A DNA stretch of 64,000 nucleotides from the NCBI RefSeq assembly GCF_019578655.1, contig NC_063256.1, positions 32,722,342-32,786,341 of the forward strand, read 5' to 3'. Below are positions 34,950 to 47,336 of the stretch, one piece after another; positions within the stretch are counted from its first letter, which is position 1, and each line of letters begins with the position of its first letter. This stretch comes from Ricinus communis (Eukaryota; Streptophyta; Magnoliopsida; Malpighiales; Euphorbiaceae). A model generated the notes under the pieces. That model was not told the origin of the DNA and searched no databases. It worked only from the letters and a program-made list of their open reading frames with translations. Both the position numbers and the translations under genes were made by a program.

Positions 34950-37855
34950 ATTTTTTGCACATGATCACACAAAAAATGATGCCTAATGTCTATATGCTTG
35001 GTCTTAGAATGCTGAATAGGATTCTTAGAGATGTTAATTGCACTAAAATTATCATATTTGATGGGAATATGATCGAGAGACTCCAAAGTCTACAAGTTGT
35101 TATTTAATTCATAATACTTGAGTGCAACAACAACCAAAAGCTACATATTCGGTTTCGACCATTGATAAGGCAACCAAATTTTTTTCTTGCTAAACCAAGA
35201 AACAAAGCAATTTTCTAAGAATTGGCAAGTACTTGAGGTACTTTTCCTATTTAGAATGCAATCGGCATAATCCGCATCCGAATAGCTAATGAAATCAAAT
35301 GCATTATCCTCAGGGTAGCAAATACCTAAAAGCAATGTGCCAACAAGATATTTTAATATTCTTTTTACCGTATGCATATGAGATTCTTTAGGATAAGATT
35401 GGAAGCAAGCACATAAACAAATGGCAAATATAATATCCAGTTTACTAGTAGTAAGATTGAGAAGGCTACCAATCATACATCGATCTTTCTTTTCACAAAT
35501 TGATTTACAACTTTCGTCCTTATCCAAACTTCTTGAGCGACTCCTTGGTGTACTTTACTTGATTTATGAAGATTCCTTTATTATATTGTTTAATTTAAAG
35601 TTCAAGAAAGTACTTAAGCTCCCCCCATTGTGCTCATCTTAAACTCACTTTGCATACACTTAGAAAACTCATCAAACAAGCATTTATTAGTAGCACCAAA
35701 TATAATGTCATCCACATATATTTGTGCAATCAACATATCATGCTTATGCTTCTTAATAAAAAGGGTCGTGTAGACCTTTCCTTTGAAAAACTATTTAATA
35801 AAAGAAAAGAGCTTAATATCTTATATCAAGTTTTAGAAGCTTGTTCTAAACCATACAAAGCTTTTTGCAATTTGAAGACATAATTTAGAAATTCATAATT
35901 TTCAAATCTAAGAGGTTGCTCAATAAATACTTCCTCCTCAATATAACTATTTAAGAAAGCACTTTTAACATTCATTTGAAATAATTTAAATTTCATGTGA
36001 GATATATATGCAAGTAATACTATAAGTGCCTCTAACCTTGCAATGGGGCAAAGATTTTATCATAATCTATCCCCTTCTTGTTGATTATAGCCTTTAGCTA
36101 CTAGTCTAGCCTTATTCTTAGTAATGGTACTAACTTCATCAAGTTTATTTCTAAACACCAATTTAGTGCCAATAATAGGATAGTCTTTAGGTTTAGGAAT
36201 TAATTGTCAAACCTTATTTCTCTTAAATTGATTGAGCTCTTCTTGCATAGCAAGTATCCGATTATTATCAATTAAGGCCTAATCAATAGATTTAGGCTCA
36301 ATTTGAGAGAGAAAGGCTAGATTAATGATATTTCTAAGAGAAAATCTAGTAGTTACCCCTTTTGATGGTGCACCAATGATTTAGTCTTTGAGGAGATCCT
36401 TCTTGAATTGCCAATTTCTATCAAGGTTGATGTGGACTTGAATAGATTGATTGGGGGGCAATTTCTCTACTTCCACCTTTTGTGGCACCATGCTTGTTTC
36501 TCCTCTTTGATCCTTATTGGATGTGCCAATTTGTTGTTGAGTTGAGGGAGAGTTGAAGATACCTACACCATCATCAATAACAACTACCTTTCTCGGATCA
36601 AGTGAATTAGATTCATAAAAAATAACATGCATGGACTCTTCAATAACTTAAGTTCTTTTATTATAGACTCTATACGATTTACTAGTTGTGGCATTACCTA
36701 AAAAATATTTCTTCATTGATTTTTGAGTCAGATTTTCCAAAATTATTCTTGGTATCTAATATGTAGCATTTACAATAGAATATGAAATCTTAAGCTTTAT
36801 ACTATTCCAAAGCTCATAAGGAGTTTTATTTAAAATAGGTCTAATGTAAACACGATCTGCAATATAACCAGTAGTATTAACGGCCTCGGCCCAAAAGTAC
36901 TTAGGAAGATTGTACTCATGAAGTATAGTTCGAGCCATCTCTACCAATGTTCTATTCTTCCTTTCAATAAATCCATTTTGTTGAGGTGTCCTAGTGGAAG
37001 AAAAGTTATGAGAAATATCTATTTGTTCACATAAGGTTTTAAAACTTTTATTTTCAAACTCTTTTTCGCGGTTGCTTCTAGTGGAAGTAATTTAAAAAAA
37101 AATTCATTTCGAATTCTTTTGAAATTCTCAAAAACACTTCATAATTTTTCATCCTTATGAGCAAGAAAGGCTACCTGAATGTAGCTAGAGTAATCATCCA
37201 GAGTCATAAATGCATATTGCATTCCATCTAAGCTAGCAACCCTACATGGTTCAAACAAATCCATATGCAGGACTTGAAGAGGTTTGAGGAGGTTACCTTA
37301 TTTTTGGCTTTAAAAGAATTCTTGTATTGTTTTCCCATTTGACATGCTCCACATACCTTGTCTTTATTATATTTGACTTTTGGTAGACCAAGGACATGCT
37401 CGTCTTTGCATAAATTTCCAATGAGCTCCATGCTAGCATACCCGAGTCATTTATGCCAAATCTAAAAGTCATCGTTCATGGCTACAAGGCACTCAAATTT
37501 TTTGATTAGTCAATTTAGCAAGGTCAACCATGTATACATTGTTAATCCTTTCACCATTAAACGAGACTTTGTTCTCATCCCTTTGAGCGACGAAGCAAGT
37601 TTGATAGTTAAAGGTTACATTGTATCCTTTATCACATAGTTGACTAATACTCAAGAGATTATGATTTAGATCATCTACACATAGCATATTTTTTATTAGG
37701 GGTGAGTCTTCCTTACCAATTTTTCCAATGCCAATGATTTTACTTTTGATATTGTCACTGAAGGTTACCTTACCTCCAATTTTCATCTCAAGGTGTGAGA
37801 AGAGATATGGATTACCCGTCATGTATCTAGAGCACCCACTATCAAGGTACTACTT
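34950..37855 (-). pseudogene. Copia pol: protease, integrase, reverse transcriptase, RNase H (broken)
   Basis: Pieces in minus-strand order: protease with YLDSGCSRYMTG (37849-37815); GAG-pre-integrase zinc motif CGACQMGK (about 37,340); integrase core (36947-36756, NLPKYFWAEAVNTTGY); RT with AFLN...EEVFIEQP and catalytic YVDD at 35718-35707; RNase H (35527-35141) and its C-terminal NISKNP...KHIDIRHHF block near 35,040-34,955. Multiple stops and frameshifts separate them. Known role: replication and integration of the retrotransposon. Confidence 0.85.
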
Positions 37856-39168
37856 ATTTTTCTTTATGGTACTCTTTCAGCACACCTACAAAATAAAGAG
37901 ATCACTTCCCTTTAGGTACCCAAATGTACTGGAGTCCTTTGTTGTTATTCTTGTATGCATTACCAAATGGATATCCTATATGGCTCATCCTTATAGGACA
38001 CTTATAATTTATGCGTCCATTCATGCAATAATAAAAGCAAGTCACATTTGTAAGATCGTGATTATGAATTTGATGCAAATGCCCATTCCTCAAAGGTCTA
38101 GTGTGTGAGTGCTTATGATCATGTATCCTCCTTTAATGTGAGGCTTCAGAGCCTTGAGCTCTTCGCCTTTGCCTTTCTTAACCACTTGCCCTTTTGGGTT
38201 GGGTTTTGGAAAGTGGAGCTTGAGCTCCTCTAGGTCTAGAGCTAGAAGCTTCTTTTCTAGATTCGGAGGATGATGCAAATACATTAGATGGTTTCACAAA
38301 TATTTTTTTGTTCTTACTAGAAGAACCATGTTCAAAACCTAAACCATGCTTAATTGAAGGTGACCTTTGAGCATTATTAAGTCTTCTTTACCTTTTGAAA
38401 ACTTAACGATTTGAGAATTTATTTTTGAAAGCTCCTTTTTTCAAATTCTCATTTTTTTAAGAATAATTCTAGTTTTTCAATGGTCAAAGTTTCATTGAGT
38501 TCAGTAACTTTCTTATGTTCCAAAAGAGCTGTCTTTCCTTTAGACAAACAGTCTTCTAGGAATGTAATTAACTCCTCATTAGATTTAGAAAGTGAGCTAA
38601 TCTGAATTTTTAAATCATTAATTAGCTTTTTAAGCTCTTTTGCTTTATTTTCAAAAAATATTTTCTTTAAAATCATATGATCATACTTATAAATTATAAT
38701 GTCACACATCTCAACAAGTTCATCATAAGTGGGAGAGTTATAATCAAATACCTCATCCTTTGTAGGTTCCTCTATTGCCATGAAACAAAGGTTTGCTACC
38801 TCATTCTCACTCGAGTCATTATCATCTTTAGATTTGCTAAAGTCATCCCAAGATAGAGCACAACAGAGGATATTCATGGCCTTTCTATCCTTTGAGTAAA
38901 GCTCTCTTTTTTGTAGAGACCATTCTTTCTTTGTCTTGAGCACTTCAATACCATTTTTTCTCTTTGTTATAAGGGTTACACCTTCTTTTACTATGTCCTA
39001 TAGGTCAATTCCGTCACTTTCAAGGAATGTAATTCTTCCAATATGGGTGATCACTTTCATCAAAATGAAGGTGGCCTATTGAATGCTTGACCCATTCCAC
39101 CATGGTTTGATGTGGATGCCATGGACCTCTACTTCAAGATGATTAAATCTTTCATGTAGAAGACCAGT
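37856..39168 (-). pseudogene. Copia gag relic
   Basis: Between PBS and protease. The longest open piece, 38943-38449, is a charged coiled-coil-like gag segment (NEELITFLEDCLSKGKTALL). A decayed zinc knuckle (CFYYCMNGRINYKC) lies near 38,040. The expected N-terminal gag domain is mostly missing or out of frame, so an internal deletion is likely. Confidence 0.65.
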
Positions 39169-39180
39169 GCTCTGATACCA
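39169..39180 (-). promoter_or_regulatory. Copia primer-binding site (initiator-Met tRNA)
   Basis: Minus strand TGGTATCAGAGC, two bases inside the 5' LTR end (...ATTACA). Confidence 0.9.
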
Positions 39181-39182
39181 AA

Positions 39183-40517
39183 TGTAATTCTAGTGGCAAC
39201 TAAGAGAGGGGAGTAAATCAGTTGAAAACAAAAACCATGTATGGAAAATCAACCACAACTCACAACGCCAAGAATTTATAGTGGTTCGGCTAACTCTTGC
39301 TTACCTCCACTCCTCAAGAACTCTCTTGAGATTGTCACTGTCAAATAGAATTACAAATCTAACTCTATTTGTATTTTTTTACAAAGCTAAGAACAAACCT
39401 AAGAGTTTTTCCAAAGGCTCACACTCTAATCCAAGTGTTTTCCTAAGCTTACACTCTAACCCACTATAAGATTTTTTAATTTTAGTTACATAAAAACCCT
39501 TATCTAAACACTCAACCTCACCTTTTGAGCTTTGAATATAAGAATTAAAAACTCAACTACCTAAAGATTTAATCACAAAGAACCTTTAATACAATATATA
39601 AAGATGAAGATTTTGAGTTGTTGGGAGTAAATGCATAATGGGGGGCTTAAAGTAAATGCTCTTGCTTGACCTAGAACACTTAGAGATGATGTTTAAATAT
39701 TTCTAAGTAAAATAAAGTTGTTGCACCCTCATTAAATGCAAAAATAGCCATTTCTACAACTATCATAATGCAACTTTACAGGCGTGAACAATTCTTCATA
39801 GCAGTGAATCATCAGTGCGGAAAGCAAATTTAAAAAGCTAAAAGCCATAATGGCTGTGAATAATTCTTCACGGCCGTGATAATTGTTTTCATGACTAGAA
39901 ACTCTTGTTCACGGCTGGAAACTTTGGTTCCATGACTTGGGAACTTTGGTCGTGAGCTCGTCTATAATTTCTTAAAAATCTAGTGAGTCTCTAAGTCTCT
40001 ATCATTCACGGGCGTGAACATCTTCTTCACAGCTGGAAAGATTTGTTCATGGCTGGAAATTCATATTCACGGCTTGGGAACCTTCCCCATGAACCTCTCT
40101 ATGGTTTCTTTAAGTTTTAAGTAGGAGATTATTTTTCACGGGCGTGAATATTTCTTCACGGCTAGGAAGATCTCCTTGACGGGTTGGGAACTTCCCCGTG
40201 AGTCCTGCTGTGGTATCTTTTATTTTGGAGGAAGAGACCATTTTTACAAGCGTGAATATTTCTTCACGACTGTGAATTCTCATTTTCACGGCTGAGAAGG
40301 ATGTCGTGAACACTACTGTACATTTTGCTGTTTGAGGTGAGAATTCTTCATGCCTGGAAAATTTATGTTTCACGGCCGTGAATAAAAGTTCATGGGCGTG
40401 AATATTCCATGTCTTGTAAGAACCAATTTTCTTTCCTTTTACATAAACACTCGAACATAAAGTTAAATATTCTTAATTATTTGTAATCATCAAAATAGAA
40501 TTAATAACCCTCAAAAT
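39183..40517 (-). repeat. Copia 5' LTR (intact length)
   Basis: About 1.33 kb, bounded inside by ...ATTACA next to the PBS. The outer end lacks the first bases TGTTGAACC seen in the other LTR, so the border at 40,517 is approximate. Contains a cluster of CACGG/CGTGAA motifs (39,770-40,410), including the perfect palindromes TCACGGCCGTGA at 39868-39879 and TTCACGGCCGTGAA at 40369-40382. Confidence 0.85.
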
Positions 40518-40553
40518 TTTATTTTATTGGATATTAATCTGATAAAGAAAAAG

Positions 40554-42340
40554 ATAATCTTTCATTTTTTGATTTAAATAATTAAGTAGTTATCTTCTCC
40601 TCTAGGGTTTTCTAATCCTACTATTATAAATAGAATATGATATCCTAGGTCTAAGGCTAGTTAGATTCATTAAGGAATAGACTAGCAACATAGAAGAATT
40701 CACAAACGTTCATTAAAGTAGAAAGTTTTAGGAAATAAATAGAGAAGTCACTAAGATAGAGTTTTAAATTAGAAAAGTATCTTTAGAACAAAAGAAGATT
40801 TTCTAAACCCTAGATAATAATGGATTCTCATCCATTCTTTAATTTAACCACTTCATTATCTCTAAAGACTCGCAGATCAGCATTCAACGGTGACAACCTA
40901 AGGGTTCTCCAAATCTAATATCATTAGCATTCCCATCTTCACAAACTGGTTCTTTTATTTTATATTTTAGAAACATGATTAGGGATGATTTCTTTTTTTA
41001 ATTATTAATGTATGATTCTTATGATTAGATTAGGATTTTCCTTGAATTTTTTATTGGATTTTGAATATGATATAATGAGCATGTTGGGCTTTGAATATGA
41101 TAATAAGTTTTCCATTGGAGTTTAAATATGATGACTTGAATAATTAGGGTGATATGTTAGATTTATTCTTTTGATTATGTGATCATATTGAATTTCTAGG
41201 GTTGTATGATTGAAATCTAAGATCTACCATGTGATGTTTTATTTGCCTTCTATCAGTTTCTTTTGTTTTCTAGAGTTTGTATTATTTTTATGATTTCTGA
41301 CTTAATTTAATTTTGTTTTATTATGATTCTTGCTTCATTTTTTAGTTTTAATCATGTATTTTATCTTTTTCACATGTTAAATTGGCTTCTAGGTGAGAGA
41401 GGATTGAGCAAAGATGTAAAATTGGTCGTTACCAAGTCATAGAGTCGATCAGTTCTGTGCAGTGCTGGTGTAGAGCTACACCAATTTTAGCCATATTTTT
41501 GGATTTTTATGTAATTTTTGATAATTTTAGTACACTATAACTTAGTTTAATCATTTTTTAAGTTTATTAGTTGTAATAGTTATATTTACTGCTTTCTTTA
41601 TTTTTTTTATTTTTTACTTTATTTTGATAATGGCAAATAACTGTTATATGACTGTAAACTAAAATTGGAGATCTAGACTTAGGTCCTAAAACTTGAACTT
41701 TTTGGCATCCAATTTATAGTTTATTAGGTAAACATATTGGTAAGTTTGGACTTGAGTTAAAATCCAATTAGACTTAGTGGTCTTTACTATGTTTAGTTAA
41801 TTAATCAACTCACTCAGAATAACATTATTGGATGAGATCTTGACATGTAAGATGTAGCCTATTTAGGTGAAAAAAATTGATAATTAAAGCATAATTTGTA
41901 ATTGGACTAGATTAGGTGGGCCTTTATACATAATTGGATAGATAATTAGATTAATTATTTGATTGTGAATTGGGTTTAAAATGGGCTAGACCTAAATGGA
42001 CCTCACATACTATAATCAACGCTTGTAAATATAAATTGTCATATTTATAGGGAGTAACTCATTAAACAATAAAATTGAAGACAAAAATACATAAGTAAGG
42101 AAGCTGGCTTATGGATCCATCTCTAGATATGGCGAAGTCTCCTTATGGAATTGAGAAATGCCACTCAATTAGAAAAAGTGTCCCAGAGAATTATCTGGGT
42201 GGTGACTTCCAATCTCTGCGCAAGTCTGTGTGATTAGTTAGTGTGTTCTTATTAGGTTGAAAAGCCTTGTAGTGTCGTAGTCACTAGAGACACTTGGTTG
42301 TGCGCTCGAAACCATTGCCCACAATGTCAATTATATATTA
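40554..42340 (+). mobile_element. Family R (gypsy-LTR-like repeat), copy 1, right part
   Basis: Matches 61,900-63,222 in order: the CTAGGGTTTTCTAATCC block, ACTCGCARATCAG...GTGACAAYCT, the TTTTGAATATGATAATA repeats, and CAAATAACTGTTATATGACTGT. The first ~80 bases (40554-40632) also duplicate 16,625-16,705. The part after about 41,950 has no counterpart in the second copy. No ORF. Confidence 0.65.
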
Positions 42341-42766
42341 AATAAAAAATTTATTTTCTAAAGAAATAAAAATATAAATAGTTGTTAAAGTAAACAGTAG
42401 ACAATATATTTTAAGTATATGATGAGTTTATTTTAAGTATATTATACTTTTGTTCTTGTCCAATTTTCTTTGTTTAGATTTTAAAATAATTTTTTATATT
42501 ATTTTTTATATCGATATGGACACAATTTTTTTTATCCTTATTGGAAAGAATACATGCGGTATGTCATACCGAAGGATAATAACTTTCCAAACTTCATGGA
42601 AATAATATCAAATAAAATTAAAATTAAAATGGATGAACAAGAATAGAGATCCGGTATCAAATTTATTTCAAGTATACAAAGGGCATCATCGAAGTATAGT
42701 ATGAGTATATTCAACTTAAATTCAAACAAACTTATAAATTTAACAGTATATAGTATATTCTGATTG
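42341..42766. other. AT-rich spacer
   Basis: No gene. Several GTATAT/AAGTATA-type runs; could include the outer part of the next copia LTR. Confidence 0.4.
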
Positions 42767-42981
42767 TATTATATGTATATAATGAGTATATATAGAATAT
42801 TTGATTTATTATTTGTCTCTTAAACATTATATATTTCATGTATTTATCTCCTTCTATATATGTTCCTATTCTTTAAGTTCCTAATTTATATTGAAATAGG
42901 AGTCTTGTATTAAGAGTCTATATAAGTTCTTGTACTTAAAATAATTCAATAAGAAACAATAGATTGAATCAAGTTTCTTCA

Positions 42982-42993
42982 TGGTATCAGAGC
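42982..42993 (+). promoter_or_regulatory. Primer-binding site of the second copia element
   Basis: TGGTATCAGAGC, complementary to initiator tRNA-Met, immediately after the LTR end. Confidence 0.85.
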
Positions 42994-43020
42994 AGGTTGT
43001 GTAAAATCTCCATTAAAAAA

Positions 43021-43985
43021 AATGTCTTACTCTCCATCCGAAAACTCCCACTAAATCAACCACTATATCATCATCACAAATTATTTATGTTTTCTTTGAA
43101 AATTCTAGCTTTAAAGCTGGAATAACCCTTACCGAAACCAATTATGATACTTGGTCTCAAATCATGGAGATGCATATTGTTGGATGTGAAAAATTATATT
43201 ATATTGTCGGAGGTTCTCCTTAGCCCGAATTAACTGATCCTTCTTACTCCAAGTGGTATGCTGAAACTAAAAAGTTAAAAGCCAGTTACTCACATCAATG
43301 ACACCAAAAATGATGAAAAGGTATTTTCATATCCGTAAAACCTGTGAAATTTGGACTGCTCTTTCAAAATCATTCTATCAGATTTTTGCTCTTAATTAAT
43401 GAGCATTTTTAAGTCGACAGTTTGGTAGATCGATTTTTCGAGCTACTATAACGAGCTGATTGAGATATTCCAGAAACTTGACCATCAGGATAAAGTAAGA
43501 ATGAAAGATCTTGAGGACATTACTACGTATAAAGCAGTTGTGGAGAAGTTGAGAATTCATATCTTCTTAAACGAACTTGATGCCGAGTTTGAACAAGTGA
43601 AAGGAGAAATCCTTTGAATGGATCTCAGTTTAGACCTTGAACGAATATATGCATATGTTCATAGAGAAGCAAATCGAAAAAAATCTTAATTGGCAAACAA
43701 GTTTCCTCGGAGTCAACTGCAGTGCTTGCTAAAAGAGCGAACTCGTCAGCTCGGCAAAATACAATTCGGAGCTTTGATATTGGTGACAAACATACTAGTT
43801 TAACAAAGCAATGTACACATTGTGGTGCAACATGCCATACTCAAAGTAGATGTTATGACCTGATTGGATATCCTAAATGGTGGGATCCTTCTAAAGCTCC
43901 GAAAAAGAAGTCAAAAGCTAAAAAAATGCTTCAGTATCAACACATATCTTTAGAACCACTAGGTAACTCTTTTGTAATTTTGCTA
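43021..43985 (+). pseudogene. Copia gag relic with CCHC zinc knuckle
   Basis: ATG at 43021 is followed by stops within a few codons. Gag blocks appear in shifting frames (for example TWSQIMEMHI, KMMKRYFHIRKTCEIWTAL). The zinc knuckle CTHCGATCHTQSRC (CX2CX4HX4C) is at about 43,812-43,853. Confidence 0.7.
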
Positions 43986-43989
43986 CTAT

Positions 43990-46745
43990 TAAGTCGTATA
44001 CATGGATTATTGATTCTGGATCAACTGATCATATGTCTTTTAACACATCTACCGAGCTGAAACCAACCAAACAATCCATTATGTCTACAACCCATGGTAC
44101 AAAAGCTAATGTTACTAGTAAAGGGTCATTCTCACTTAATAACCTAAATTTAGAATCTATTTTAATTATTCCATCTCTAAATTTTAATTTAATATTTGTA
44201 TCTCAACTAACCACCTCTTTGAACTATGTAGTAATTTTTTAGCATGATTATTATGTTTTTTAAGGACATCAAGACAAAGAGGACGATTGATTATGGTACT
44301 AAAAAAGGAAAGCTCTATTATCTTGACCTTGCACCATCTAGCTTATGTGCCTTGACTGATTCAAGTCGGGGAATAGTAGCTCGGTATCGCCAAGTATAGA
44401 AGATACGATTTGGTTATGGCATAAGCGCCTAGGACATGCATCATTTGGATATTTAAATTATTTGTTTCCTAAGTTGTTTTCAAAAACATTTACTTTAAAC
44501 TTCAAATGTGAAACTTGTAAATCTGCAAAAAGCCATCGAGTCCTTTTTCGACTAGTATAAATAAAAGTCCAGTACCATTTATGATTATACACTATGATGT
44601 TTGGGGACCTGCAAAGGTACCGACCTTGAATGGAGCTTGGTGGTTTGTTTGTTTTATTGATGATTATAGTCGTATGACATTGATATGCTTAATGAAAAGG
44701 AAGCAAGAGATTTGCTCATTATTCAAGAAATTCATTTGATGGTGCAAACTCAATATAAGACTTTAGTTCAAGTACTACGGATGGATAATGAAGGTGAATT
44801 CATTAATCATGAACTCAAACAATTCCTTCAATAACATGGTGTAATCTATCAAACCACATGCCTTTATTCTCCCCAACAAAATGGGGTTGCATAAAGAAGA
44901 AAACCAACATCTCTTAGAAATGATACGAGCTATAATATTTAAAGCCAATATTCCACTCCAATATTAGGGAGAAACTTTATCCTTAGCATCTTATTTCATA
45001 AACTGAATTCCATCTTGTACTCTAGACTTTCATACCCACTTGAAATATTAAATAAAAGCCTTATTTCACCATTATGACCAAACTCACCTCCTAAAGTCCT
45101 TGGTTGCACAGCCTTTGTTCACCTTCCTCACTATACACGTCACAAGCTCCATCCTCGTGCTATTCATTGTATCTTTGTCGGATATGGTCTTTATCAGAAA
45201 GGATATAGGTGCTATCACCCTCCAACTCAATGAATGTATGTCTGTATGGATGTCCAATTTCATGAACATCATATGTATTTTAATATTGCAAGTGAGGGGA
45301 AAGAAACATTGATTTGTACCTGACCTTCAAAAACAAACAAGCCTTAAATATTTTTCTGATTTTCAAACATAACCGACCTTAAACATTTTGCTGACCTTCC
45401 ATAAACTCAATCTGATCTTCCAAAAGAGACTCTTGACCTTCTTCCAATAGAAACTCTTGATCTATCAGAACAACCTAAGTATTATTCTCCCGACCTTGGA
45501 TCAATCAAGCATTTCAGCTCGATATATTGGATCAAGGTAATAAAGTTGAGCTTGAAGCATCATAACTAGTGTCACCTTTACTTGATGATGCATCTTGAGC
45601 TGAATCTTAGGTAACTCGTGAACCCTCTATTAAATACTCCCGAACTGAACTACCCAAGGAAAGCCTAAAATCAAGTTATGAACTCATGATGAACTCTGGA
45701 CCTAAATATCTAATAAATAATTATGTTTCTTACCATAGGTTATCAAAGACATGTGAATCATTTGTAAATCAATTATCTTCTATATATGTACTTAACAGTA
45801 TGTGGGAAGCCAAAAAAATCCAAGGTGGAAAGAAGCAATGAACGAAGAAATAAAGTCTTTTTGAGAGAATGAAACCTAGAAGGTTATAGATCTACCAAAT
45901 GGAAAAATAAATCTGTTGCATGTAGATGGATTTATACCGTTAAATATAAGGTATATGAAAATGTGGAGAGATACAAAGCTCGGTTGGTTGCTAAAGGATA
46001 TAATCAAACATATGAAATCGATTATGCAAAAACTATTGCTCCTATGGCCAAGATAAATACTGTCAGAATTCTTATGTCCTTGGCTGTAAATTTAAATTGG
46101 TCTTTACATCAATTTGATATAAAAAATGCTTTTCTTCATGGCGATCTCCAAGAGGAAGTGTACATGGAACTACCTCCAAGATGTAGACTTCAGATTGAAG
46201 GAAGTAAGCAGGTTTGTAAGTTGAAAAAGTCTCTGTATGGATTGAAACAATCTCCGAGAGCTTGATTTGGAAGGTTACAAACTCAATGAAGGCTTTTGGC
46301 TATAAACAGAGTAGTTCTAATCATACTGTCTTTATAAAACATAAGGAGAGAAGAACAACTGTTCTTATCATATATGTTGATGATATAATTGTAACAAAAG
46401 ATAATAATGATGAAAAGATAGTCTTACAAAACTATCTTTCTAAGGAGTTTGAAATGAAAGACCTTGGTGATCTCAAGTATTTCTTAGGGATTGAGGTACT
46501 ATAATATAAGCAAGGTATATTCTTGTCTCAATGAAGGTACACTTTGGACTTGTTTAAAGAGGTCGATATGCTAACATGTATACTAATTGATGCTCCTGCT
46601 AGTGAACATACGAAGCTCGATATATTTTCCAATCACGTACCTATGAATAAAGAAAGATATCAAAGACTTGTAGGTCGGTTAATGTATTGCTCATACTAGG
46701 CTGGATTTGGCATATTCTCTAAGTATAGTGCGTTGTACGTGGATA
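43990..46745 (+). pseudogene. Copia pol relic (protease, integrase, RT; RNase H cut off)
   Basis: Protease active site WIIDSGSTDHMS near 44,003-44,038; GAG-pre-integrase LWHKRLGHASFGYL and CETCKSAK near 44,412-44,530; integrase core DVWGPAKVP...FIDDYSR near 44,590-44,680; RT in 45963-46265 and 46262-46504 with [19 protein letters not shown] and YVDD at about 46,373-46,384. RNase H begins (RYQRLVGRLMY) and is lost after about 46,745. Confidence 0.8.
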
Positions 46746-47283
46746 TTAATATTTGAACTCATTTGTAATTAAAGATAAAATAGTTACTAAATTTAAAATA
46801 ATACTATTAGTATGAAAATTGCATAATCCTTAATTTATAATTGGTTCATATAAATTTTATTTTTTAAAAAAAGTAATTAATTCATTAATATCCATATTGC
46901 ATTAGTTGAGTTAGTTTTAAGTTTTTAAATAATTGAACTCAATGTTCTCATAATTCAAGTTAAATTTATACTAACATTAATAATCTTTCATCAATAAGTT
47001 TATATATTATTAACCAAAATGAAAATTTTATTTCTCCAAGTATCTCATCATATGTTTTTTTGGTAAATATGATCCATTCAATTTAAATATCCATGGTCTC
47101 TAGATTAATATTCATCTCAGAAATATATTGTATATTTTTTATTTATCTATATTACAAGTGATAATATGTACTACAAGGTAATCCTATCATATCTTTTTGC
47201 ATTGTGTAATAGAATTAGTTCATTTGGTGCTATTTCATAATAAAAAAAGTACACATAAAGCAAAAGAGTTTCCATTAATAGCT

Positions 47284-47336
<53 letters not shown>

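Larger units (their letters stand above)
16707..40517 (-). mobile_element. Ty1/copia retrotransposon (SIRE/Maximus-like), minus strand, interrupted by a 16.5-kb nested insert
   Basis: Reading the minus strand: 5' LTR 40517-39183, PBS 39180-39169, gag relic, pol (protease, integrase, RT, RNase H) to about 34,950, polypurine tract 34570-34558, 3' LTR 34557-33566 continuing at 17038-16707. The 3' LTR is split by the insert 17,039-33,565; rejoined lengths (about 1.32 kb) match the intact 5' LTR (about 1.33 kb). LTR ends follow TG...CA. The clade is suggested by the RNase H ending with conserved NISKNP and KHIDIRHHF blocks. All ORFs are broken, so the element is defective. Confidence 0.85.
42767..46745 (+). 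mobile_element. Second Ty1/copia element, plus strand, truncated in RNase H, no 3' LTR
   Basis: A probable short 5' LTR ends ...GTTTCTTCA at 42981, directly followed by the PBS. Then gag, protease, integrase and RT in order; homology stops about 46,745 in AT-rich DNA, and no downstream LTR was found. The LTR start is uncertain. Many frameshifts and stops, so an old relic. Confidence 0.8.
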
